From Chloroflexota bacterium (GTDB taxonomy: Bacteria > Chloroflexota > Anaerolineae > Anaerolineales > Villigracilaceae), in assembly GCA_016219545.1 (NCBI GenBank), contig JACRMH010000017.1:1-64000 (forward strand): a stretch of 64,000 nucleotides of DNA, given 5' to 3'. How positions within the stretch are numbered: the stretch's first letter is position 1; each line of letters starts with the position of its first letter. This document shows, one piece after another, positions 33,301-40,300 of the stretch. The translations under genes were made by a program, and so were the position numbers. The notes under the pieces are model-generated. The model saw nothing but the letters and a program-made list of their open reading frames with translations. It made no database searches and had not been told where the DNA came from.

Positions 33301-35887
33301 TGCCCAGTTCTCCCTGTCCGATTTTGCAATGGGATTACAGCCCGGACAGCTCATTACCATGACGGATGGGTCAATCATCAAATCACACACCGTCAGCGGT
33401 TTGGCCGTTACAGGTGTGGATATAGATACTGATGTCATCACTGGTACCGTTGAAGCAGACGCAACTCTGGATATCGACGCGAATTGTGGAGATGCCGGTT
33501 GCGCAGCCAATCTGAATGTCACTGCCAATGGCAGCGGTGATTGGTCGGCAGATTTCTCAGGTGTTGATGGCGGCGATCTTCAGCTTGGTTCACGTGGAGA
33601 AGTCCAGGCTCCAGATTCTGATGGAGATGCAACCACAGTACAATGGAATGTACCCAACCCGTACATTGAAGCCAGCGCCCAGGACAATTGGGTACATGCG
33701 CGCGAGTGGCCGAGAGACACCTTGATGACCCTTGAGATCGACGATCTCTCCGATGGGTTGGGTGAGGAGCCTGTGGATTTCGAAACGACAGCCCTAATGG
33801 GTCAGGCGTCATGGAACCCCGGTGACCCGAACGATATTGTCGCAGAATTTGATTTGGGCGGCTTTACCCTGGAAGCAGGGGATGTGATCATCGTGTCTGG
33901 TGAGATGAATGGAGCGACCAGAATCAAGACCCTGGTTGTGTCCGATCTGGCAGTGACGAATATTGACCAGGCTGTAAATACAGTTTCCGGCACGAGCTCA
34001 TCAAGCGGCCTAGTAGAGGTCGGCTACCTTTGTGACCCGAACGGATGCGCATTGCGGCGCGTGAATCCAACAAGTGGCGTCTGGCTGGTTGATTTCTCAG
34101 CAAACCCCGGAGCTCCAACTGCGGAAGAACAATATCCGTATGATATCAAGGGCGGAGATGGGAACCAGGCGCTCCAATACGATTCGGACAATGATCTTAC
34201 CTATGCTTCCTGGAATGTTTTCTACCCTGGAAGTGTGACGATTTCATCGGGAGATCCGATCGAAGTTGCCGCTGCCCTTGATTTGAGCATGGGCGCCATG
34301 ACCATTGGCGAAAGTGGACTTAAGGCCATCCAGATGGCTGTGAATGATTTCGGATCCATCAATGGTTTCACTGTTCAGCTAAATTCGATTGATGGCAAAT
34401 GCCAGGACGGTATGGATGGGTACGAGGCAGCAGCGAACATTATTGTCAATCCTCAAAATGTCGGTGTCATTGGGCACACCTGTTCCGGTGGTTTGATTGG
34501 AGCACTCCCAGTATATGAATCTGTGGGCATGGTGACCATCTCCAGTTCTTCTACAAGTACGGATATCCCAGGGTATGGCCCGCATGTATTCAATCGCGCA
34601 ATACTGTATGATCCTTATGCAGATCCATGGCTGGCAGCAATTCAAACTCTGCCGGGAGTCATCGCCTGGAGCACAGATTACCATACTCTTTACGGGGAAG
34701 ACCCCGATCCATATGCGGTGCTGTATTATGATGCAGCTACCCTGATGTTGCAGCGTATAAAGGATGTCGGCACTGTTCAACCTGATGGCAGTTTCGTCAT
34801 CAACCGGTCAGAGCTGACCGATGCAGTTCGCGGAACGACGGACTTCCCTGGCATCTCTGGCCTTCTTGGCTTTGACAGCGTAGGTAATCGGTTAAGACCA
34901 ATTGTTGTATTGGGTGAACCTTCCGGCTTATTACCGAACTGGGATCACACCTTAAACTGGACTGGAGCAGGCGGAGCCGCTTCGTATTATCTGGAATTGC
35001 AAACATCCGCTGGAGACGATGTGTTGAGTGGGTGGTATACGGCGTCTGAGGCGGTTTGTTCCGCTGACTTAAGTTGTTCATTGACCCCGCCTGAATTGGC
35101 GGGACTGCCCGATGGCGACTACAAGTGGCGCATTCAAGATTCTGGTGATTACGGTGTTGGTACCAGTACCGAATTTCAATCCTTCACACTGAATAGATGT
35201 CATACCTTAACCTTGGGACACTCCGGCATTGGTAGCGACCCGGTTGCCTCCCCGGCCAATTCATCAGGTTGTACATCTGGCACTTATATAGAAGGTGAGA
35301 ATATAAGTCTGAGTGATGCGGTCCCTGCCTCTGGTTGGATGGTGGGTAGTTGGCAAAGCACCAATGATGATAGCAGCACAGCTTCTACAAATGTCACTGT
35401 CATGCCTAATCATGACCACATTGTCAATGTGAATTATGTGAACATACCGCCGAGTGTGGTGTCGATCGTGCGGTTCAGCGCGGAGAACACGAGTGCGGCG
35501 AACCTGCAATTCACGGTGACATTCTCGGAGACGGTGACGGGGGTAGATGCCGCTGACTTTGAAGTGGTGGAGACGGGGACGTTGAGCGGCTCGACGGTGA
35601 CCAGCATGATCGGGACAGGGGTGACGCGCCGGGTGACGGTGGCGGTGGGGATGGGATCGGGCACGCTGGGACTGGATGTGAACGATGATGACAGCATCGT
35701 GGACGGGTTATTGGCACCGCTGGGAGGAGAAGGACTGGGTAATGGCGACTTCACAGCGGGAGCGAGCTATTCAGTGGACAGGACGCCTCCGAGTGTGGTG
35801 TCGATCGTACGGGAGAGTGGAGAGACCACGACAGCGACCAGTGTCAACTTCATTGTGACCTGGGACACTCCGGCTGGATCTGTCTGA
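24344..35887 (+). CDS. Giant secreted mosaic protein with three types of solute-binding domain (frameshifted at its 3' end)
   Basis: 3,847 codons to the stop. A signal peptide (1-36, ending VQAA) precedes a right-handed beta-helix with many TNVTFSGNSA-like coils and a choice-of-anchor-Q ending (about 36-528). Next come a complete BMP-type solute-binding domain (about 531-835), a carboxypeptidase-regulatory-like beta domain (about 838-940) and SBP_bac_5 pieces in unusual order (C-lobe about 945-1180, middle plus C-lobe 1195-1576, N-lobe 1579-1700). Then follow nine about 175-residue beta modules (1702-3296), a Peripla_BP_6 domain lacking its middle (about 3306-3520), an Fn3/Ig-like segment, an InlB-B-like repeat (about 3618-3700) and Ig-like repeats. 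At 35861/35862 the frame is lost; homologous coding continues in another frame to 37013. No transmembrane helix or sortase motif is visible. Confidence 0.85.
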   Translation: MKSKSVLRFQSRFFSFLVIASMIFQAVGVTTPVQAAGLVLYAKPTASGTGDCSSWVDACTLQDALTTAVSGAEIWVAAGTHMPTSGTDRTISFWMPAGVGIYGGFAGTETERNQRDFEINVTTLSGDIGTPGDNSDNSGHVVVADAIDNTAVLDGFTITKGNASAGGPFVYGGGIWANDCSPTIRNIILSDNSAQNGGGGLATFYCSPNLINVSFENNLASGGMGGGMFSNQTSAPSLTNVTFNNNSASSGGGLFLNYDSDAILDGVVFSGNTATDGGGMYKASTSNPTLTNVIFSDNSAIFNGGGMHNDGDSLALTDVTFSNNSANCGGGMFNESSNPTIMNTTFSDNLANLGTCGGGGMFNHQSSPTLTNATFSGNSATLYGGGLYNGSSSDPTLTNVTFSGNSATDNGGGIYNYDSNPAIHNTILWGNTAPSGAQIYEDGTSTATVNEGVLEGGCPAGSTCTNIITTDPYLDTLASNGGFTQTMALGTGSSAMEAGDDATCAATDQRGIARPQGAHCDIGAYEYEYSAKVGMITDVAGIADQGINYMAYQGLLQAEADLGIDGTLYEPANESEYSSKLQQCADEGNGLCIGSNWVFYSVVEAVAAANPTVDFAVLDSSYDAPPANLRGILFNERESGYLAGALAGKMTATDTAGVVAGMEIRPVVEFAEGFRNGALCANPNMNVLINYTGTFTDPSLGATTAQDMMTQGADVIFNVAGPTGEGAILYGAQNDAWSIGVDTDQYLTTFGNGSVSGSDKMLTSAMKRFDTAVYGTVADYLWGDFTSGTVQYNLIDNGVGLAPYHETDASIPQLTKDYVDAVKADIISGVVDPHDTCRSTISGTVHDADGNPFGASVRAVLTSDGTEVARTTSYWLDGSYTLIGLPLDTELAIVASDEDPDTDGYPADYYNNVEILDWAETIALTSGSPNRSGVNFALTNNGAGLEHFAFNVRAGRILTDLEIRKAIAYGTNRQALLDNAFEPNGETGEVLHSMVDPAAWYAAAPADLTVYNFNKSQAETILTDAGWTDTDADGIRENSSGDELALVFITTSAQRRVDSGNLFKAQMAEIGIKVNLQFYNAGDFFSGDPARSPLASGDFDIAEFAWGLVGVFDNLATMYNTTDPQNFGGYSNPALDGIYEDARLAKVTGDLPSFEANALLWQQTFANDLPDLPLFTRTPLNALVAYDCNYGGLLKSVVANDPDTVTFNLCRPDSAFLHRVAMPTFAIYPEQWIQDTSGPEFRTTEGLESPVGTGPYKVGAWDRGNSLSLVINPDYWGAAPEADTLTYTWNGDPAARLTELQDGNIDGFDAVGTGDYGTVETDSSLQLLQRPTINTFYMGMNHNVAPFDDVRVRKAVALALDRQQIIDILYPMGNAEVPTHFTPCVIPNGCVGTDWYDQDVTTAQSLLSDAGYPTGFNINLYYSASRQVMAEEIRDQLLANLGINVTLVIWDASIRQQIQAGNGDGLFIWGWSADYAHVSNFLDPFFGSDSGTGFDSGFNHVFGDSYPDIYNQLDLAAQYVDPALAEPYYIAANNAIRDLVPMIPVFHVSDAVAYQADVINPQSGPMWYDIFARSDPGGRNEFKWMQANEPNSLFCADEADIDSYRACSQVLETLYTYENNGTDITPALAESCTPNADLTKWVCNLRDNVKFHDGTFLDSNDVVATFTMELDASSPTHVGRTNAWEYSFLFGLMNVGGSSGGNPSVQVRANDNQVEGSDWPVGNTVTIDISRTGESITRTAEVFGSTPWGETRPYFQYQFNGEFDILPGDVVSVTDGTTSRTITISPLAFTDVDLDTDVVTGIANPGAQVNVWVCDGPTCNWNRHTTADGSTGIWSVDFANVGTQGDEQTTVDIKPGTWIDSSEDGPEGSTMYGITIPNPYIEANVINRWVHAREWPMGTLMTMEIDDLSNGLGGMDYTRTATMNQNLGNPGDPNDILAEFDMSGFTLEAGDVITMSGEVDGVVKTKTLVVSPLAITAFDVDADTISGVASPGSDVQVCINIPNNCVSRNLVADAVDGTWTANYNPDYDLNPGDYGWTAEYDSDSDRTWYDWSIPGTPSLIARLGQDRVAANEWSDGTPLALVINDPNTTSSIDYFDDTQTAQLNNPSDPWSGTYAIFDFAATYTLKPGDEITVTGGGVTRSMIVADINITDVDIEADTVSGTAGDGIDQVSVRMWSSPFDVVVTADVVANAWVADLSGVYDLGLGDNGVARWWDVNGFMTSDYFEIPNPNFSARFPEGEVHGYQWPLGADITISIDDPDTGVGEDYTATVEAIVAPWDSNSTFAQFTLFDFAMGLQVGQVITMTDGSITKTHTVSNLAVTDVDVDTDTITGSVEPDAWVDVDANCGPGGCTYLGVNANGSGDWSADFSALTDLVPGSSGEVRAPDSDGDTTTVQWNVPNPQVQVRANDNNVEGWDWTPGATVTIDISRTGESISRTAVVGSASWDPRPYFSYNFNGEFDILPGDVVTVTEGGTSKTVTVTNLAFTNIDLDTDIVTGVSSASAFIDLWVCNDAGCNTNRRVQADGDGNWTADFAHVGVEDYEQTTVDLVPGTWIDSIESDSNGSGTMYGITIPNPFAEASLQYNWVHARGWPNGTMMTMEIDDLTNGLGSADYTRTATMGQNLGNPGDPNDILADFDMSSFTLEAGDVITISGEMDGSTRTKTLTVVNLQATSFDVDADTISGIASLSGDVEVCVNIPNNCVSRTVTADPTDGTWTVNFSPDHDLVFGDTGWVVEYDSDSDRNQYDWYLLNQFIVTIPNLDRVRARNWPDGTPLTLTIDDPSNGVSIDKTAFATASSAGWSDGNTSADFDIADFDLQTGQFLTVSGGGIERAMSPWDIAITDVDVDANTISGTSVFDYEVRAWVCYPDGTCSTRYVIPDPITHVWVADFNILGTGPDANETQIVDLVPGDSGSADQLNEGGNITRVNWDIPNPNFSARFPEGEVHGYQWPLGANVTVSIDDPDNGVGEDYSATVEAIAAPWDSSQTFAQFSLSDFAMGLQPGQLITMTDGSIIKSHTVSGLAVTGVDIDTDVITGTVEADATLDIDANCGDAGCAANLNVTANGSGDWSADFSGVDGGDLQLGSRGEVQAPDSDGDATTVQWNVPNPYIEASAQDNWVHAREWPRDTLMTLEIDDLSDGLGEEPVDFETTALMGQASWNPGDPNDIVAEFDLGGFTLEAGDVIIVSGEMNGATRIKTLVVSDLAVTNIDQAVNTVSGTSSSSGLVEVGYLCDPNGCALRRVNPTSGVWLVDFSANPGAPTAEEQYPYDIKGGDGNQALQYDSDNDLTYASWNVFYPGSVTISSGDPIEVAAALDLSMGAMTIGESGLKAIQMAVNDFGSINGFTVQLNSIDGKCQDGMDGYEAAANIIVNPQNVGVIGHTCSGGLIGALPVYESVGMVTISSSSTSTDIPGYGPHVFNRAILYDPYADPWLAAIQTLPGVIAWSTDYHTLYGEDPDPYAVLYYDAATLMLQRIKDVGTVQPDGSFVINRSELTDAVRGTTDFPGISGLLGFDSVGNRLRPIVVLGEPSGLLPNWDHTLNWTGAGGAASYYLELQTSAGDDVLSGWYTASEAVCSADLSCSLTPPELAGLPDGDYKWRIQDSGDYGVGTSTEFQSFTLNRCHTLTLGHSGIGSDPVASPANSSGCTSGTYIEGENISLSDAVPASGWMVGSWQSTNDDSSTASTNVTVMPNHDHIVNVNYVNIPPSVVSIVRFSAENTSAANLQFTVTFSETVTGVDAADFEVVETGTLSGSTVTSMIGTGVTRRVTVAVGMGSGTLGLDVNDDDSIVDGLLAPLGGEGLGNGDFTAGASYSVDRTPPSVVSIVRESGETTTATSVNFIVTWDTPAGSV
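29447..34230 (+). repeat. Nine tandem about 175-codon beta modules
   Basis: Modules start near 29447, 29974, 30510, 31026, 31539, 32060, 32591, 33134 and 33655. Each has a first half with W..GT.VT..I.D and L..GD.ITV, and a second half with DVD.DTD.ITG, AD..G.W.ADF and an IPNP boundary. Modules 1-4 and 5-8 match in order (about 2.1 kb period), and module 9 resembles modules 2 and 6. Confidence 0.85.
35721..35861 (+). repeat. 141-bp exact repeat, copy 1
   Basis: Identical base for base to 36598-36738. It covers the end of one Ig-like unit and the start of the next. Copy 1 ends exactly where the giant protein loses its reading frame. Confidence 0.9.
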
Positions 35888-37013
35888 TAACGACAGCATC
35901 AAGGATACCCTGGGGAATATTCTGGGTGAAGCAGGTGCAGGGAATGGCGACTTCACAACGGGTGAGACCTACATAGTGGACAGGATGCCTCCGACGGTAG
36001 TGTCCATTGTACGGGCGAACGCAGACCCAGCCACGACTTCGAGTGTCAGATTTACGGTGACCTTCTCTGAGGTAGTGACGGGAGTGGATATAACTGACTT
36101 CACTCCAGACTTCACTGGCATAGCTGATGCCACAGTTTCAAGTGTGACGGGGAGCGGAACGACCTATACAGTGACGGTTCTGTTAGGGTCGGGTACGGGC
36201 ACGCTGAGTGTGGATTTGAATGATAACGACAGCATCAGGAACTCTGTGTTGGCCCAGTTGGGAGGTTTTGGAGCAGGGAATGGTGACTTCACAACGGGTG
36301 AAACCTACACAGTGAACAAACTACCTCCGTCAGTGGTTTCGATAACGCGCTTTAGTGCAGAGAATACCAGTGCGGCCAGTGTATATTATGTTGTGACCTT
36401 CTCTGAGGCTGTAACGGGAGTGAATGTTTCGGACTTTGAACTGGTCTCCACCGGGACGTTGAGCGGCTCAACGATCACGAGTGTAGCCGGGACGGGAGCA
36501 ACACGTACGGTCCTTGTTGGAGTGGGGAGCGGGTCAGGCGCACTTCGACTGGACCTGATTGACGATGACAGCATCAAGGATGCCGGACTGACCCCATTGG
36601 GAGGAGAAGGACTGGGTAATGGCGACTTCACAGCGGGAGCGAGCTATTCAGTGGACAGGACGCCTCCGAGTGTGGTGTCGATCGTACGGGAGAGTGGAGA
36701 GACCACGACAGCGACCAGTGTCAACTTCATTGTGACCTACTTCATTGTGACCTTCTCGGAACCTGTGAGAGGTGTGGATAGAACTGACTTTGCTCCGTTT
36801 ATCACTGGCACTATGTCCGGGGCAACAATTATGAGTGTAGTCGGAAGTGGGACAACCTGGACTGTGACTGTGGGTACAGGTACAGGTTCCGGCACGCTCC
36901 GCCTGGATGTGATCGACAACGACAGTATCAAAGACCTGTTGAATAATTTGTTGGGCGGACCTGGTGTGGGAACTGGCAGCTACACAACCGGCGAAACCTA
37001 TAACGTTCGGTAA
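35862..37013 (+). pseudogene. Out-of-frame 3' continuation of the giant protein gene
   Basis: Reading frame 3 from 35862 gives GTLRLDLSDNDSIKDTLGN and then three and a half more Ig-like repeats (PPTVVSIVRANADP, PPSVVSITRFSAEN, PPSVVSIVRESGET), ending in GETYNVR and TAA. These are the same units that end the upstream frame, so this is the natural C-terminus separated by a deletion with frameshift of roughly 40 codons. An internal ATG at 35976 exists but has no convincing ribosome binding site, so separate expression is unlikely. The defect could be a real mutation, a phase-variable repeat or an assembly collapse at the 141-bp exact repeat. Confidence 0.75.
36598..36738 (+). repeat. 141-bp exact repeat, copy 2, with adjacent 15-bp tandem duplication
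   Basis: Identical to 35721-35861. At its end the 15-mer ACTTCATTGTGACCT is present twice in tandem (36724-36753), inserting YFIVT into the Ig-like unit while keeping the frame. Confidence 0.9.
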
Positions 37014-37020
37014 ATGGCTT

Positions 37021-37056
37021 TTATGGAAGGGCTGTTATTTGACAGCCCTTCCATAA
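37021..37056 (+). terminator. Hairpin terminator after the giant gene
   Basis: TTATGGAAGGGCTGT pairs perfectly with ACAGCCCTTCCATAA around the loop TATTTG, 7 bp after the TAA. It lacks a long U-run. Its presence after 37013 supports the view that 37013 is the original gene end. Confidence 0.7.
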
Positions 37057-37113
37057 ATATAGGGATGAAGACACAAAATATTCTAATGGGTTGTATGGTT
37101 ATCGCAAAGTCGC

Positions 37114-37141
37114 TTGACAAACACAAATCGGACTATACAAT
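37114..37141 (+). promoter_or_regulatory. Promoter of the secreted nuclease gene
   Basis: TTGACA (37114-37119), a 16-bp spacer and TACAAT (37136-37141). The spacing and box quality match the promoter of the giant gene at 24245-24272. The leader to the ATG at 37348 is about 200 nt. Confidence 0.7.
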
Positions 37142-37347
37142 CGCCATGTAAGAGGTTGTTTGAGATATTGAGCTTACCGTTGTTTTGTGTTATAAGAACA
37201 ATGTTCAGTAAATATCCAAAAGGCTTGGTGGGTTTTATCGTTAATAGGCCACAGATCAAAGCATAATTTATTATCAAAAATAATGCGGGTATGGAATGAT
37301 TGTCCACGAATAAAATTCGTGGATTCAATATTGTTTCGGAGGGTACC

Positions 37348-40300
37348 ATGCAAAAGAATGTAGTTAAGGTCTTGTCTGTTTTTGCTATTCTGGCAATGTT
37401 ATTGGTGACTGTTCCTGAGAAAACTCGCCAGGCTCGGGCCATTTCATCCAGTGTTGTAATAAGCCAGGTTTATGGGGGAGGTGGAAATTCAGGTTCAGTT
37501 TATAAAAACGATTACATTGAAATATTTAATCGCGGAGAATCCCCGATCAGTTTGACTGGTTGGAGTGTTCAATATGCTTCGGCATCTGGCGCGAGTTGGG
37601 CGAAGACAGACTTGTCTGGAACCGTTCAGCCGGGACAATATTATTTAATTCAGGAAGCGGCTGGTAGTGGTGGCACGCAATCTCTGCCAACGCCGGACGC
37701 CACTGGCTCATTAGCCATGAGTGCAACCAATGGCAAAGTGGCATTGGTGAGTAGTGCTACATTGTTAAGCGGCGCTTGCCCCAGCGGTGTTATTGATCTG
37801 ATTGGCTTTGGAACCGCGAATTGTTTTGAGACCAGCGCAGTTACCGCGCTGACGAATACTACAGCGGCCAAACGCAATTCGAACGGCTGTGCTGAAACGG
37901 ATGACAACAGCGCTGATTTTACAAATGCCGCTGCAACTGCTGACCCAGTCCCGCGCAATACCAGTTCAACGTTAAATCCTTGCAGCGGTTCAGGTGACAC
38001 GGCGCCGGATATTTCCAGCGTGTTGCCTGATGATCTTGCGCTGAACGTTCTTGTGGATGCAAATGTTACTGTCGCGTTCAGCGAAGCTGTCGGCTTGAGC
38101 GATGCATGGTTCGAACTCTCCTGCTCCACGTCTGGATTAATGACCGCGGTCGTCAGCGGCGGACCAACTTCTTATACGATCAATCCTGATGTTGATTTTA
38201 TTCCTGGCGAATCCTGCACCTTGACTGTATCTGCGAATAAGGTCAGTGATGTAGACGCGAATGACCCGCCTGATGCGATGACCGCAGATTTTATCTCCAC
38301 TTTCACTGTTGTGGATGTGGCGGAGTTGTGCGCTGCGGCCTTCACGCCGATCTATGATATTCAAGGAAGCGGCGATACTGCCGCGATCACAGAAGGCGTT
38401 ACAACACAAGGAATTGTTATCAGCGATGATGAAGGTGCGAGTCCGGCATTGGGAGGGTTTTATCTTCAAGATTTGACGGGCGATGGAAATCACTCCACGT
38501 CGGATGGACTCTTTGTTTTTAATGGAGCAAATAATAATGTAGCGAATGGCGATATTGTCCGTGTCACTGGAACAGCCACAGAGTATCAGGGTGAGACACA
38601 GATCAGCTCGGTCTCGTCCGTTGTTAAGTGTGGTACTGGCACGCTTGCGCCAACAGATATTAGCCTGCCTTTTGCAAGTATTGCAGAACAGGAGCAATAC
38701 GAAGGGATGCTGGTTCGTGTTCCGCAGACTTTGTATGTGACCGAGCATTACCTGCTTGGGCGTTTTGGCGAGGTGGTTCTTTCCGGTAACGGCAGACTGG
38801 ATCAGCCTACCAGCATTGTTAGCCCGGGTGCGACTGCTTTGGCGGTTCAATCTGCAAATGATCTGAATAAGATTATTTTGGATGATAATTTAAATAACCA
38901 AAATCCCGATCCGATCTTATTTGGACGTGGAGGTAATCCGCTTTCAGCAAGTAATACTCTGCGGGGCGGGGACACGATCACAGACCTTGTCGGCGTCATG
39001 ACTTATGGTTGGGGAGGGAATTCAGCCAGCCCGAATGCATATCGGATTCGTCCCATTTATGCTTTGGGCGGGGGTATTCCAAATTTTGTAGCGGCAAATC
39101 CCCGTCCGGTTTCTGCCCCCTCTGTTGGTGGTACGGTTAAAGCTGTAGGTATGAACTTGCTTAACTATTTCAACACTTTTGGGATTGGCGCTTGCACGAA
39201 TGGGGTTGGCGGTCCGTCCGTTGATTGTCGTGGTGCGGGCGATTCTGTCGAGTTTACACGCCAGTCTGATAAAACTATGAGTGCCATCCTTGCCATGAAT
39301 GCGGATGTGATCGGCATCATCGAGATTGAGAATGACGGCTATGGTTCAAGCAGTGCCGTTCAAGACCTTGTGAATAAACTCAATAATGTTGCTGGAGTCG
39401 GAACCTACACTTTCATAGATGTAGATGCGCGCGCCGGAAAGGTCAATGCGCTGGGTAGTGATGCCATCAAAGTCGGCATTCTTTATAAACCTGCCAGTGT
39501 TAGTCTCGTTGGCACAACCGCTGTTTTGGATACAACCGCTTTCGTAAATGGTGGAGATTTAGGCGAGCGCAATCGGGTTTCGTTATTGCAGGCATTTGAA
39601 TCTTCCGACGGCGAACGTTTCCTCTTTAATGTCAACCATTTGAAGAGCAAGGGCGGTATTTGTGATACACCTGATGCCGGCGATGGACAGGGTAATTGCA
39701 ATATCGTCCGTACCAATGCTGTTAATGAACTGGTGAATTGGTTCGCGACCGATCCAACCGGGACCGACGACCCTGATCTGTTGATCGTGGGGGATTTGAA
39801 TTCTTATGCAAAGGAAGATCCGATCGCCGCATTTGAAGCTGCCGGTTATGTAAATATGGTTAATTACTTTGGCGGTGAAGATGCTTACTCATATGTATTC
39901 GACGGCCAGTGGGGCTATCTTGATTACGCCATTGCGTCGCCCAGTTTGTTGGCTCAAACGACTGGTGTCGCAGATTGGCATATTAACGCTGATGAACCCA
40001 GTGTGCTGGATTACAACACCGATTTCAAATCTGTAGGTCAGGTCGGCAGTTTGTATAGCGTTGAGCCGTTCCGCGTTTCAGATCATGACCCTGTGATCGT
40101 GGGGCTGGGGTTGGATTCTATCGCGCCGGAAACCCTTATTGAATCTTACCCAGCCAACCCGTCAAATAGTGATGCGGCTGAATTTACATTCTCCAGTTCT
40201 GAACCAGCGTCCAACTTTGAATGCAGGCTCGATAGCGTATCCTTCGCTGCTTGCACAAGCCCGGTTAATTTTATCGGACTAAATGACGGGGTCCATAATT

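Larger units (their letters stand above)
37014..37347 (+). other. Intergenic leader region between the two giant surface genes
   Basis: 334 bp containing a hairpin terminator at 37021-37056, a strong promoter at 37114-37141 and an AT-rich leader of about 200 nt. I see no gene in it on either strand; a frame of 119 codons on the minus strand crosses the promoter and start of the nuclease gene and looks like a shadow. Confidence 0.6.

Noticed and set aside
31138..36931. Many Ser/Thr/Val-rich minus-strand frames of 60-130 codons
   Set aside because: They recur at the same position of every repeat module and are therefore antisense shadows of the repeat.
35976..37013. A separate 345-codon gene starting at ATG 35976
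   Set aside because: No ribosome binding site or signal peptide; the same frame is homologous and open upstream to 35862, so it is the severed end of the giant gene.
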